From Bradyrhizobium jicamae (lineage in GTDB: Bacteria > Pseudomonadota > Alphaproteobacteria > Rhizobiales > Xanthobacteraceae): DNA of 62,257 nucleotides. The DNA lies in the NCBI RefSeq assembly GCF_018130215.1, contig NZ_JAFCKQ010000045.1, positions 1-62,257 on the forward strand. Direction: 5' to 3'. Positions 8,969-17,620 of the stretch are shown here, in pieces; within the stretch, counting starts at the first letter, position 1, and each line of letters begins with the position of its first letter. The notes under the pieces were generated by a model, which was not told the origin of the DNA, made no database searches, and worked only from the letters and a program-made list of their open reading frames with translations. Both the position numbers and the translations under genes were made by a program.

Positions 8969-9020
8969 GGGATCTGTCCGGCGTTGCGCATGATCGGTGG
9001 CCGGGAGCCTGGTCTTCCGG

Positions 9021-9122
9021 CTAAAGCGCGATGCGATAAGGCTGGATCGTCATCGCGCTTTAGCTCTTTGTTTGAGCATGATCTTTTCGGAAAACCGCTA
9101 CACACTTTTCCGGATCATGCTC
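9021..9122. repeat. Double palindromic interspersed repeat
   Basis: Two stems lie side by side. CTAAAGCGCGATG (9021-9033) pairs perfectly with CATCGCGCTTTAG (9051-9063). GAGCATGATC...CGGAAAA (from 9074) pairs imperfectly with TTTTCCGGATCATGCTC (9106-9122). The right edge ends in CTAG, and this CTA is the complement of the gspD stop codon TAG. It can act as a bidirectional transcript end between the prepilin peptidase promoter side and gspD. It resembles an interspersed palindrome I associate with Bradyrhizobium/Rhodopseudomonas genomes; a related half copy is at 7303-7322. Confidence 0.75.
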
Positions 9123-11479
9123 TAGTGCGGCTTGACCCCGGGCGGGGTCGTCTCGACCACGGGATTGCTGGTCCCCACCAGGCGGCTGTTCATCTTGCTG
9201 CGCATCTCCTCGGCGATCATGCGCGCGTCGATCGCGTCCCGGATCATGGTCGGGCGGATGAACAGGATCAGCTCGGTGCGTGCGCGCGCGGTGGACGAAT
9301 TTGCGAACGCATCGCCGACGCCGGGGATCGAATCCAGGATCGGGATGCCCTGGCGCTGCTTGTTCTCGCTCTCGCTGATCAGGCCGGCCAGCAATACGGT
9401 TTGACCACTGTTGACGGCGATCGAGCTCTTGACGAGGCGTTGCGAGATGGTCGGCGTCAGGCCGTTGGCCCCGGCGTTGGTGACGCTGGAGATCTCCTGC
9501 TGGATGTCGAGCACGATGTGGCCGTTGGCATTGGCGCGCGGCTGCACGCGCAGGATGATGCCGGTGTTCTTGTAGTCGATGGTGTTGACGACGGTGTTGT
9601 TGGCGGTCAGCACGGTGGCGGTGCCGGTCGAGAAGGGTACCTGGTCGCCGACCTGCAACGTCGCCGTCTGGTTGTCGAGCACGACGAGCGACGGGTTGGA
9701 AAGCACCTTGACGTCGGTGACGTTATGCAGCGCATCGAGGATCACGCGCGGCGAGTTTTCCGAACCGACCAGGAAATTGAAACCGGGAAGCGCGCGCGAC
9801 AGCAGCGCGCCGGCAGCTGCGTTCACGGCGTTGCTCGGCGGCTCGACGGTGTTGGTCGCGCCGGGTGCGCTCGCGACCGTGCTGGAAATCGAACCCTTCT
9901 GGCTCGCCAGGAAATACTGCACACCGTAGTTCAACTGGTTGTTCAGCGTGACCTCGGCGATCGTCGCCTCGATCGCGATCTGGCGCTGCGGCCGGTCGAT
10001 CTGGCGGATGGTCTCCTCGACGATGCGCTGCGAGTCCGCATTGGCGTAGACCAGCACCGCATTGTTGGTGATGTCGGCGGTGATGCGGACATTGGGCAGG
10101 AAGCTGGCGCTCGGCTTGCTGCCCGACGCCGAATTGGTCGATAGCTGGTCCTGGCCCGACGGAGGGGCGCCGCGCGCGTTGAGGGGCGAGTTGCCGCCGC
10201 CGAGACCGGCGCCACCGCCGATGCCGGTTCCGCCGCTGCCGAGGCCGCTGACCGGCGTGGCCGCGCCGGAAGCCGCGGTCGGCATTGCGCTGAGCGAGGC
10301 GACCGGATTGGTGCCGGACGAGGACATCGACACGCCCGAGCCGGGTGCGATCTGGTTGGTGCCGTTGTCGAGCGAAGCGGTCCCGTTGTTCGAGGGCGCG
10401 ATCAGCATGTCGTTGAGCAGCGCCACCACGGTTCGCGCATTGCCGTAGCGCAACTGATAGGATTTCAGGTTGACCGCCTCGGTGTCGGAGCGGTCGAGCC
10501 GCGCGATCCAGGTGCCGGCACGCTTGAGATATTCGGGCTTCTGGCTGACCACGAGGATGGCGTTGAGGCGGTTGATCGCCTGGAACTTGACGAGGTTGGC
10601 GCTGAGGCCGCCGTCGCCGGAATCCATGATCTTCTCGAGTTCGGATAGCAGCGGCTCCGGCGAGGAGTTGTGCACCGGGAAGATGCCGACCGATTGCCCG
10701 CGCATCCAGTCGGCATCGAAGCTCATGATGGTGTCGATCGCGGCGGCCCGATCGGAGCCGCTGCCGGTGACGATCAGCGTGTTGCGCCCGTTGTCAGGCC
10801 GCAGGGTGGTGGCCTTCACGCCGAAGCCGTCGAGCAGCTTGAACATCGTCACTGCGGAGACGTAGCGCAGTGGAACCACGCTGATGCCCTGACCGGCCTC
10901 GGCGGTCTCGGTGCGGTCGATGCTGCCGGGTCCGGCCTCCGCCGCGGGCAGCAGGCGATAGCTGCCGGTGCGGTCGCGCACCAGCGCGACGCCGGTCATC
11001 CGCAGCGCATTCTCGAGCACATAGATCGCGTCCGCCTTCGGCACCGGACGGACCGAGGCCAGCGTCACGGTGCCCTGCACCCGCGGGTCGATCGTGTAGC
11101 CCACATTCAATACGTCACCAAGGATGACCTTTGCGACGGTTGCAACCGGCGCGTTCTCGAAGTTGAGGTCATAACCGTTGCCGCCGCCTTCGCGGTCGGC
11201 CAGCCCGCCGCCGGCAGGCGTGGTGCCGTCGCTGAGATAGATCGAGGGGCGTGAGGGGCTCTGCTGCCGCAGGCTGCCTGTACCCGCGTCCGTAGTTTGA
11301 CGGGGCTCGAGGTCGATCGAATTGACTTTCTCGGTTATGTCCTGCGCGCGAGGATCTTTCGGGTTCTTCTCGACCGATTGATCGGCGGTGACCATGCACG
11401 CACTCAGCGCGAATGCGGACAAGAAAAGCACAAGCGTTCCAGTCAACCCTGAACACAGGCGCGAAAGCGGGTGCACCAC
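9122..11479 (-). CDS. gspD: Type II secretion secretin GspD (lipoprotein-like)
   Basis: Outer-membrane pore of the type II secretion system. About 785 residues from the GTG at 11479. A lipoprotein signal is visible (LVLFLSAFALSAC), so it may pilot itself as a lipoprotein. N-domains follow: NFENAPVATVAKVILGDVL, then repeated secretin N modules. A Gly/Ser-rich low-complexity linker lies midway (around GLGSGGTGIGGG). The C-terminal secretin core has LSNPSLVVLDNQTATLQVGD, VKSSIAVNSGQTVLLAGLIS and the closing ELILFIRPTMIRD. A TTG at 11596 would add 39 residues ahead of the signal peptide and has no good ribosome site, so I prefer 11479. Divergent from gspE; its stop codon comes from the adjacent repeat. 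Confidence 0.9.
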   Translation of the reverse strand: MVHPLSRLCSGLTGTLVLFLSAFALSACMVTADQSVEKNPKDPRAQDITEKVNSIDLEPRQTTDAGTGSLRQQSPSRPSIYLSDGTTPAGGGLADREGGGNGYDLNFENAPVATVAKVILGDVLNVGYTIDPRVQGTVTLASVRPVPKADAIYVLENALRMTGVALVRDRTGSYRLLPAAEAGPGSIDRTETAEAGQGISVVPLRYVSAVTMFKLLDGFGVKATTLRPDNGRNTLIVTGSGSDRAAAIDTIMSFDADWMRGQSVGIFPVHNSSPEPLLSELEKIMDSGDGGLSANLVKFQAINRLNAILVVSQKPEYLKRAGTWIARLDRSDTEAVNLKSYQLRYGNARTVVALLNDMLIAPSNNGTASLDNGTNQIAPGSGVSMSSSGTNPVASLSAMPTAASGAATPVSGLGSGGTGIGGGAGLGGGNSPLNARGAPPSGQDQLSTNSASGSKPSASFLPNVRITADITNNAVLVYANADSQRIVEETIRQIDRPQRQIAIEATIAEVTLNNQLNYGVQYFLASQKGSISSTVASAPGATNTVEPPSNAVNAAAGALLSRALPGFNFLVGSENSPRVILDALHNVTDVKVLSNPSLVVLDNQTATLQVGDQVPFSTGTATVLTANNTVVNTIDYKNTGIILRVQPRANANGHIVLDIQQEISSVTNAGANGLTPTISQRLVKSSIAVNSGQTVLLAGLISESENKQRQGIPILDSIPGVGDAFANSSTARARTELILFIRPTMIRDAIDARMIAEEMRSKMNSRLVGTSNPVVETTPPGVKPH

Positions 11480-11659
11480 TCTGAACAAAATACGCCTGCC
11501 GATGCTACGGTTAAGACCGAAGAATTGTCCAGATTCCGGACGTTCCTGAATTTGCGCTAGGATTATGTTTTTGCTACTAGAAGAGTCAAGCGCCAAGGCC
11601 CTGTTGCCGCACGCGTTCGCTGTCTTATTTCGGTAACAGGGTCAGCGGTAGGAATTTCC
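11480..11659. promoter_or_regulatory. Divergent gspD/gspE promoter region
   Basis: About 180 bases separate the preferred gspD start from the gspE start. Both secretion transcripts must begin here. It includes TTTGCGCTAGGATTATG (11551-11567), which is AT-richer than its surroundings, but I cannot fix a promoter. A ribosome site (GGTAGGAA) precedes gspE. Confidence 0.4.
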
Positions 11660-13348
11660 ATGCGCGACCTTTCCGCAGAGACCTTCCGGCAGCATCTCCT
11701 CGAAAAATATTCGTTGCCGCCGCGTGCGCGGGCGCGGGTCGAACGCCCCGCGAACTCGACCCTGGCACGTCCGCTGCGCGAATTGTGGGAGGCCACCGAC
11801 CTTTCGGCCGCCGAATTCGCCGATGAGGTTTCCGAATATTTTGGCGCGGTGCGCCTGAGCCTGCCGCAACTGCTCGCCGCAACGCCATGTCTCGACGGCT
11901 TCTCGCGCCGCTTCCTGCGCGAGTCCACGATCTTCCCGTTCCGCTCCCCGAACGGCGGCTATCGCATCGCGGTCGCCGATCCGTCCGACACCGCCGCCAT
12001 TCGCGCCGCGGAGATTGTCTTCGGCGAGACGGTCGAAGTCGCCGTCGCTTCCTTCGAGGACATCACCACCTCGCTCGACCAGCGCATCGAGGCCGAAGGC
12101 GCCGGCGCCGACGAGGCGGCGAAGGGTTCGAGCGGGCAATCCGACGACGATATCGAGAGCCTGCGCGATCTCGCGAGCGGCGCGCCCGTGGTGCGGGCGC
12201 TCAACGATCTGCTTGAGCGCGCGGTCGAGCTGCGCGCCAGCGATATCCATATCGAGCCGTTCCGCACCGGTCTCGTCGTGCGCATGCGCGTCGACGGGTT
12301 GCTGCGCGCGCTGCCGTCGCCGTCGGGTATTCCGCCGCAGGCCCTGATCTCTCGCGTGAAGATTCTCGCAGGCCTGAACATTGCCGAGCGCCGGCTGCCG
12401 CAGGATGGCGCCGCTCGCGTCCGCGTCAGCCGCACCGAGCTCGACGTCCGCGTCGCGACGATGCCGACGCAGGCCGGCGAAAGCGCCGTGATCCGCCTGT
12501 TGCCGCGCGACCGCGGCCTGCTCGAGATGAGCCGGCTCGGACTCGCGCCGCGCGACGAAAAGATTATGTCGCAACTGCTGACGCTGCCGCACGGCATGAT
12601 CGTGGTGACGGGACCGACCGGCAGCGGCAAGACCACGACGCTTGCCACCATGCTGTCGATCCTCAACGAGCCGACGCGCAAGATCCTGACCATCGAGGAC
12701 CCGGTCGAATACGAGATCCCGGGAATCAACCAGTCGCAGGTCAAGCCGTCGATCGGGCTGACCTTTGCGTCGGCGATGCGCTCCTTCGTCCGCCAGGATC
12801 CCGATGTGATCATGGTCGGCGAGATTCGCGACGCCGAGACCGCGCATATCGCAATTCATGCCGCGCTGACCGGCCACCTTGTGCTGTCGACGCTGCACAC
12901 CGATACCGCCGCCGCTGCAGTGCCGCGGCTGATCGATCTCGGCATCGAAGGCTTCCTCCTGCGGTCGACCTTGCGCGCGGTGGTAGCGCAGCGGCTGGTG
13001 CGCGTGCTCTGCGACCGCTGCAAGGTGCCGCACACGCTCTCCGCCGCCGATATCGCCAATGATCCGCGCTTCGCCGTGATCGGCTTTTCGGCCGGCGACG
13101 TGGTTCACGAGGCGTCGGGTTGCGAGCGCTGCGGCGGCACCGGCTATCGCGGCCGCAACGGCGTGTTCGAGATCCTCGAGATGAGCGATGACGTGCGCAG
13201 GCTGGTCGGGCCGCAGACCGATTCGCATTTGATCGATCAGGCCGCCATGGCCGGCGGCATGACCACGATGCTGACTGACGCCGTCGCCAAATGCCGCGCC
13301 GGCGTGACCACGGTGCCCGAGGTCTTCCGCGTCACGACAGTCCGGTGA
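11660..13348 (+). CDS. gspE: Type II secretion ATPase GspE
   Basis: Cytoplasmic hexameric ATPase that drives pseudopilus assembly. The 562 residues have the N-terminal GspE/PilB N1-type domain (about 40-140), then the core with ELRASDIHIEPF, Walker A GPTGSGKTT (318-326), the aspartate box LTIEDPVEY, Walker B-like DPDVIMVGEIRDAET and the His box STLHTDTA. The tetracysteine zinc site of the family is complete: CDRC then CERC about 40 residues later. ATG start has GGTAGGAA upstream. First gene of a run of nine overlapping or nearly abutting genes. Confidence 0.96.
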   Translation: MRDLSAETFRQHLLEKYSLPPRARARVERPANSTLARPLRELWEATDLSAAEFADEVSEYFGAVRLSLPQLLAATPCLDGFSRRFLRESTIFPFRSPNGGYRIAVADPSDTAAIRAAEIVFGETVEVAVASFEDITTSLDQRIEAEGAGADEAAKGSSGQSDDDIESLRDLASGAPVVRALNDLLERAVELRASDIHIEPFRTGLVVRMRVDGLLRALPSPSGIPPQALISRVKILAGLNIAERRLPQDGAARVRVSRTELDVRVATMPTQAGESAVIRLLPRDRGLLEMSRLGLAPRDEKIMSQLLTLPHGMIVVTGPTGSGKTTTLATMLSILNEPTRKILTIEDPVEYEIPGINQSQVKPSIGLTFASAMRSFVRQDPDVIMVGEIRDAETAHIAIHAALTGHLVLSTLHTDTAAAAVPRLIDLGIEGFLLRSTLRAVVAQRLVRVLCDRCKVPHTLSAADIANDPRFAVIGFSAGDVVHEASGCERCGGTGYRGRNGVFEILEMSDDVRRLVGPQTDSHLIDQAAMAGGMTTMLTDAVAKCRAGVTTVPEVFRVTTVR

Positions 13349-13352
13349 TGTG

Positions 13353-14564
13353 ATGCCGAACTACCGCTACCGTGCGATGAACTCCGACGGCGATCTGGTC
13401 TCCGGCGCGATTGCGGCGCCCGCGGCCGGTGACGTCGCGGCCAGGATCGAGCGGCTCGGCCTCGTGCTGGTCGACAATGTCACGCTGGAGGAAGGCGGCA
13501 CGGCGCGCCGGGCCCTCAGCCTGTTCAACGCGCCGAAGCCGGAAGACGTCACGATCTTCACGCGCGACCTCGCGCTGCTGCTCCGCGCCGGCGCTCGGAT
13601 CAATGACGGGCTCGAACTGCTCGCGGCCGACCGCGATTTCGGCCGCCTGCGGCCGGTGGTCGCCGACATCCGTTCGCGCGTCGTGGCCGGCGAGAGCCTT
13701 GCGGAGGCGCTGGCGCGGCATCCGGGATTGTTTCCGCCGATGTATGTCGCGCTGATCCGGGTCGGCGAGGCCTCAGGCTCGCTCGACCGGGTGCTGGAGG
13801 TGCTCGCCGACGAGCGCAGCCGCACCGAGGCGCTGAAGCGCCGGCTTGGTGACGCCGTGCGCTATCCGCTGTTCGTGCTGAGCGCTGCGAGTTGCGTGCT
13901 GCTGTTCTTCCTGACATTCGTGCTGCCGCAGTTCGCCAGCGTGCTGCAGGATTTCGGCGCCAAGGTCGATCCGTTCGTGCTCGGCTTCCTCAACCTCTCG
14001 ATCTTCCTGCGCGCCAATTCGGACGCGGTGCTGGCGATCCTGGCTGCCGTGATCGCGGGTGCCTGGTTGCTGCTCAGGCAGGAAGGTGTGCGCCGCAATC
14101 TGATGACCGCGGTAACCCGGCTGCCGCTGATCCGGGAGGTGATGAAATATTACCGGACCTCGCTGTTCTGCCGGAACCTGGGGCTCTTGCTCGGCAGCGG
14201 CGTCAACCTGACCACGACGCTGCGCATCCTGGTCGACATGATGGCGTCAATCGGCTCGACTACGATATGGACCGATGCCGCCGACCGGGTCCGGCATGGC
14301 ACGAAATTGTCGGACGCGCTCGCCGATACGGACGCGTTGCCGGCAATGGCGGTGCGAATGCTGCGGCTTGGCGACGAGACCGGGCAGTTGCCGATGCTGG
14401 CGGGCCGGGTTGCGGAGTTCTATGAGGCCAAGCTGCAGCGCACGCTGGATCGCGTGGTCGGTATCGCCGGTCCCGCCGCGATCATCGTGATCAGCTTCGT
14501 GGTCGGCGGATTGATTGTGTCTGTGATGACGGCGCTGATGTCGGTCAGCCAGCTCGTCGATTGA
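13353..14564 (+). CDS. gspF: Type II secretion inner-membrane platform GspF
   Basis: Polytopic platform protein that couples GspE to pseudopilin movement. The 403 residues comprise two homologous T2SSF halves: the first around FTRDLALLLRAGARINDGLELL, the second around FCRNLGLLLGSGVNLTTTLRIL. Hydrophobic segments lie near the middle (LFVLSAASCVLLFFLTFVL), soon after (AVLAILAAVIAGAWLLL) and at the C-terminus (IIVISFVVGGLIVSVMTALM), the classic three-TM layout. Start is ATG 13353, four bases after gspE ends; GTG 13350 is the in-frame alternative. Confidence 0.95.
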   Translation: MPNYRYRAMNSDGDLVSGAIAAPAAGDVAARIERLGLVLVDNVTLEEGGTARRALSLFNAPKPEDVTIFTRDLALLLRAGARINDGLELLAADRDFGRLRPVVADIRSRVVAGESLAEALARHPGLFPPMYVALIRVGEASGSLDRVLEVLADERSRTEALKRRLGDAVRYPLFVLSAASCVLLFFLTFVLPQFASVLQDFGAKVDPFVLGFLNLSIFLRANSDAVLAILAAVIAGAWLLLRQEGVRRNLMTAVTRLPLIREVMKYYRTSLFCRNLGLLLGSGVNLTTTLRILVDMMASIGSTTIWTDAADRVRHGTKLSDALADTDALPAMAVRMLRLGDETGQLPMLAGRVAEFYEAKLQRTLDRVVGIAGPAAIIVISFVVGGLIVSVMTALMSVSQLVD

Positions 14565-14575
14565 GGTTGTTCAAG

Positions 14576-15034
14576 ATGAAGATATCGCAGAATTCTCGGA
14601 GAAGGCCGGCGCGGCGCCGGCATGACGGCGAGGCCGGCTTCACGCTGGTGGAAATCCTTGTCGTGATCACCATCATCGGCCTGATCATGGCGTTGGTCGG
14701 GCCTCGCGTGCTGAACTATCTCAGCGAGTCCAAGGCCAAGGCGGCGAAGATCCAGATCGAGAGCTTTGCCAGTGCGCTCGATCTCTATTATCTCGACCTT
14801 GGCCGCTATCCGAACAGCAATGAGGGGCTGACCGCGCTGACCCGCAGCAACAATGCGCCGGGCTGGAACGGGCCATATCTGCGCGGCGGCGTCGTGCCCA
14901 ACGATCCCTGGGGCCACGGCTATCTCTATCGCTCTCCGGGTGAACGCGCGCCCTACGAGATCATCTCGCTCGGATCGGACGGTCAGGAAGGCGGCAGTGG
15001 CACGGCAGCTGACATCACCAGCGCCACGCGCTGA
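14576..15034 (+). CDS. gspG: Major pseudopilin GspG
   Basis: Main subunit of the type II pseudopilus. 152 residues. The prepilin site is GEAG/FTLVEILVVITIIGLIMALVG with Glu at mature position 5; the leader is 21 residues, basic and long. The mature domain shows the GspG hallmarks RYPNSNEGLTAL, WNGPYL and DPWGHGYLYRSPG, then the calcium-site-like SLGSDGQEGGSG tail. ATG 14576 preferred: GAGG at 14563-14566 is nine bases upstream, while TTG 14561 overlaps gspF. Confidence 0.96.
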   Translation: MKISQNSRRRPARRRHDGEAGFTLVEILVVITIIGLIMALVGPRVLNYLSESKAKAAKIQIESFASALDLYYLDLGRYPNSNEGLTALTRSNNAPGWNGPYLRGGVVPNDPWGHGYLYRSPGERAPYEIISLGSDGQEGGSGTAADITSATR

Positions 15035-15491
15035 CCGTGAGCGCCGTGAAAGGGGTTTCGCGCTGATCGAAATCCTCTGCGTGCTCGCGATCATCGGCAT
15101 GCTCGCGGCCATCATCCTGCCGTCGATCCCGCGCGCCACGACGCGGGCGCGGCTGGAGAGCTATGCGGTCGAGACCGCGGCGCTGCTCAAGGCCGACCGC
15201 AGCGCTGCGTTGCGCCGGCATGTTCCGATCGCGACCCTGGTCGACGCCGAGGCGCGGGCGATCCGCTCCGGCGCCACCGGCCGCATCATCCGCCTGCCGC
15301 GTGACGTGACCGTCGACGCGGCGCTGGCCTCGCGCTGCGCGGACCGCAGGGCCGGCCACTCGATCGACTTCTTTCCGTCAGGCATGTCCTGCGGCGGGTC
15401 GATCGCGCTGCAGCGTCCGGGCGTGGGATACGAGGTCCGCGTCAACTGGCTGACCGGAGGGGTCGAGATTGTCCCGCAAAAGGTGCTCTGA
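14997..15491 (+). CDS. gspH: Minor pseudopilin GspH
   Basis: Minor pseudopilin at the tip complex of the pseudopilus. The 164 residues carry a leader ending RRERG and the processed N-terminus FALIEILCVLAIIGMLAAIIL (Glu5 present). The remaining domain, with LESYAVETAALLKADRSAALRR and the closing VEIVPQ, fits the GspH/FimT family. Start is a GTG at 14997, overlapping gspG by 38 bases; AGGAAGG lies just before it, which is why I favour it over later codons. Known only by family and position between gspG and gspI. Confidence 0.85.
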   Translation: MARQLTSPAPRADRERRERGFALIEILCVLAIIGMLAAIILPSIPRATTRARLESYAVETAALLKADRSAALRRHVPIATLVDAEARAIRSGATGRIIRLPRDVTVDAALASRCADRRAGHSIDFFPSGMSCGGSIALQRPGVGYEVRVNWLTGGVEIVPQKVL

Positions 15492-15915
15492 CGACGAGCG
15501 GGGTTTTACGCTGATCGAGGCGCTTGTGGCGTTGGCGATCATCGCAGCCGTGCTTGGCTCGATCGGCGCTGTGATCGGAACCGTCGTGCAGGGCACCCGC
15601 ACGATCGACCAGCGGCTGGCGCTGAGCGGCGCCGCCGAAACCGTGCTGGCGGGGCTGCCGGCACGCACCGCGCTGCAGCTGGGACGGCAAAACGGCGTTC
15701 TCGCCAACCATCGCTGGCGTATCGAGGTCGCGCCGATCGACATACCGGCTGAGGATACGCCGCCGAGTCGCTTCGTGCCGCTTGCGGTCAACATGCGGAT
15801 GCAGGGGCCGGGCGGGGCGCAGATCCAGGTCACGACCGTACGCCTGGTGCCGAATGCGGCGGCCGAACCAGGGCCGAAGCCGGCCGCGTCGGGACTGCCG
15901 AAGGTGGCCCAATGA
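15469..15915 (+). CDS. gspI: Minor pseudopilin GspI
   Basis: Minor pseudopilin. 148 residues, leader LSRKRCSDDERG then FTLIEALVALAIIAAVLG with Glu5. The body is short and ends with a Pro/Ala-rich tail (AAEPGPKPAASG). TTG start at 15469 follows a strong GGAGGGG at about 15456-15462 and lies inside the end of gspH. GspI, J and K form the tip complex that primes pseudopilus assembly; the neighbouring order H-I-J-K agrees. Confidence 0.88.
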   Translation: MSRKRCSDDERGFTLIEALVALAIIAAVLGSIGAVIGTVVQGTRTIDQRLALSGAAETVLAGLPARTALQLGRQNGVLANHRWRIEVAPIDIPAEDTPPSRFVPLAVNMRMQGPGGAQIQVTTVRLVPNAAAEPGPKPAASGLPKVAQ

Positions 15916-16637
15916 AACGGCGGCAATCATCACGTATGTCCTGGAGCGATCTCTGGCGGGATGAGGCCGGCTTCACGCTGCTCGAGGTTCTGCTGGCGAC
16001 GCTGTTGATGGCGGTGATCCTGGGCGCGCTTGCGACCGTCACGGCGCAATGGCTGCCGAACTGGAACCGCGGCATCACCCGTGTGCAGCGCGCCGAACGG
16101 CTGGCGATCGGGATGGATCGGGTGCTCGCCGATCTCTCGGTCGCCGAGATGGTGCCGATGAGCGGAGACGGCAAGCGGCCGCTGTTCGAGGGTGGCGAAC
16201 TGTCCGTCACCTTCGTCCGCACGGCGGTCGGACCGAGCACGCGTCCCGGCCTCGAGATCGTCCGCCTGATCGAGAAGGGCGACGCCCAGGGGCTGGTGCT
16301 GGTGCGCGAGCGCGCGCCGTTCCGCCCGATGCCGCCGGACGCGCAGATCCGCTTCATCGACAAGGTCGTGCTGATCCGCTCCCCGATGCGCGTGACCTTC
16401 GACTATGCCGGGCCCGACCAGGTCTGGCAGCCGAAATGGCGCGACCAGTTGCAATTGCCGGCCATGATCCGCGTCACGGTGCGCGATGCCGCCACCGGAC
16501 AGGTGCTGGCGGTGTCCAGCGCCGCCGTCGTCCATGTCAATGCGCCGGCGGAATGCGCGCGGGCGAAGAACGCCACCACCTGCCTCACGGCGCGGGCCAA
16601 CCCCACCACGGCCGACAAGAAGGATGAGCAGCTGTGA
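15912..16637 (+). CDS. gspJ: Minor pseudopilin GspJ
   Basis: Minor pseudopilin of the tip complex. 241 residues: leader with DLWRDEAG followed by FTLLEVLLATLLMAVILGAL (Glu5). Middle segments AERLAIGMDRVLADLSVAEMV and a VLVRERAPF region fit the GspJ family. The C-terminal tail carries two cysteines (ECARAKNATTC), possibly a disulphide. ATG overlaps the gspI stop (ATGA) and its own stop overlaps the next start, so translation is likely coupled. Confidence 0.88.
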   Translation: MKRRQSSRMSWSDLWRDEAGFTLLEVLLATLLMAVILGALATVTAQWLPNWNRGITRVQRAERLAIGMDRVLADLSVAEMVPMSGDGKRPLFEGGELSVTFVRTAVGPSTRPGLEIVRLIEKGDAQGLVLVRERAPFRPMPPDAQIRFIDKVVLIRSPMRVTFDYAGPDQVWQPKWRDQLQLPAMIRVTVRDAATGQVLAVSSAAVVHVNAPAECARAKNATTCLTARANPTTADKKDEQL

Positions 16638-17620
16638 CGGCGGGCGAGGCCAAAGCGTTTTCGAGCGAAGTGGATACCGCTTCGCCTGGAGAAAGCGCGA
16701 CAAGACCAAAATCCGGTCGACCGTCCCAAACGCAGCGCGGCTTCATCGTGGTCGCGGTGCTGTGGATCCTCGCCGCGCTCGCCGCGCTGGTGCTGGTCTA
16801 TCTCACCTATGTCACCAACACGGCCGTGGTGGTGGCCGGAAGCATCGACCGGATCCAGGCCGAGGCCATGGACACGGCGGCCCTCGAATTGACCGCGCTC
16901 AAATTGTCCGGCTACAACGAGGCGACGCGGCCGAGCAGCGGGACCTTCAACGCGCGCGTCGGCCCGGGCCGGGTGTTCGTGACCTTCTGCTCCGAGGCGG
17001 CGCGGATCGACCTCAATATCGCACCGAAGGCGCTGCTCGCGGGCCTGATGACCGGGCTCGGTGTCAGCCCGTCGGATGCCGCCGACTACGCCGATCGCAT
17101 CATCGCCTGGCGGTCGACGACCGAGGCTGGCGACAACGATCCCGAGACGGTGTTCTACAGGACATCGGGCGCAACCTATGCGCCGCGCCATGCGTCGTTT
17201 CCCGCGCCGGAGGAACTGTGGCTGGTCCGCGGGATCCCGCCCGAGGTGATCGAGCGGATGTTGCCCTTCGTGACCGTGTTCAGCAATGTCGCGCAGGTCA
17301 ACGTCGCCGATGCGGCGCCGCAGGTACTCGCCGCGCTTCCGAACATGACGCCGGAGACGCTGCAGTCGGTGTTGTTGCAGCGCAGAGATCCCACGCTCGA
17401 CCGGCGCGCCCTGATCGGGATCGCCGGCGGCGAGGGCGTGACGCTGGCCTCGTCCCGGGCCTATCGTGTCACCATCGATGCCGCATTGGGCGACGGCCAG
17501 CGCCGCGGCAGCGAGGTCGTGATCCTGCTTCTCGACAGCGGCGAAGAGCCCTATCGTATATTGTCCTGGCGCAACAATTCCGACGGCAGCACGGGGCCGC
17601 AGAGGGTTTCCTCGAGATGA
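16634..17620 (+). CDS. gspK: Minor pseudopilin GspK with repeat-derived leader
   Basis: Tip pseudopilin that caps the I-J-K complex. 328 residues. The mature start RG/FIVVAVLWILAALAALVLV lacks the Glu5 of other pseudopilins, which is the GspK hallmark. The large insert domain is present (FCSEAARIDLNIAPKALLAGL, later WLVRGIPPEVIERMLPFVTVFS). The oddity is the leader: from GTG 16634 it is about 36 residues, and most of it (from 16653) is encoded by an interspersed repeat whose DNA matches the GCGTTTTCGAGCGAAGTGGATACC family. A GTG at 16670 would shorten the leader to about 24 residues. Start overlaps the gspJ stop. Confidence 0.9.
   Translation: MTAGEAKAFSSEVDTASPGESATRPKSGRPSQTQRGFIVVAVLWILAALAALVLVYLTYVTNTAVVVAGSIDRIQAEAMDTAALELTALKLSGYNEATRPSSGTFNARVGPGRVFVTFCSEAARIDLNIAPKALLAGLMTGLGVSPSDAADYADRIIAWRSTTEAGDNDPETVFYRTSGATYAPRHASFPAPEELWLVRGIPPEVIERMLPFVTVFSNVAQVNVADAAPQVLAALPNMTPETLQSVLLQRRDPTLDRRALIGIAGGEGVTLASSRAYRVTIDAALGDGQRRGSEVVILLLDSGEEPYRILSWRNNSDGSTGPQRVSSR
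16651..16713 (+). repeat. Interspersed repeat inside gspK leader
   Basis: The DNA CAAAGCGTTTTCGAGCGAAG and the following TGGATACCGCTTCGCC...GAAAGCGCGACAAGACCAAAATC match the rhizobial interspersed repeat also seen, in degraded form, at 26030-26130 and, inverted, at 21423-21520. Here it lies wholly in coding sequence and stays in frame with gspK. Confidence 0.7.

Noticed and set aside
11642..13228. Minus-strand open frame of over 500 codons opposite gspE
   Set aside because: Shadow of gspE; Arg/His/Gln-rich translation typical of antisense frames.
16486..17616. Upstream extension of gspL through gspK
   Set aside because: It overlaps gspJ and gspK in another frame; the GspL fold begins at the ATG at 17617.
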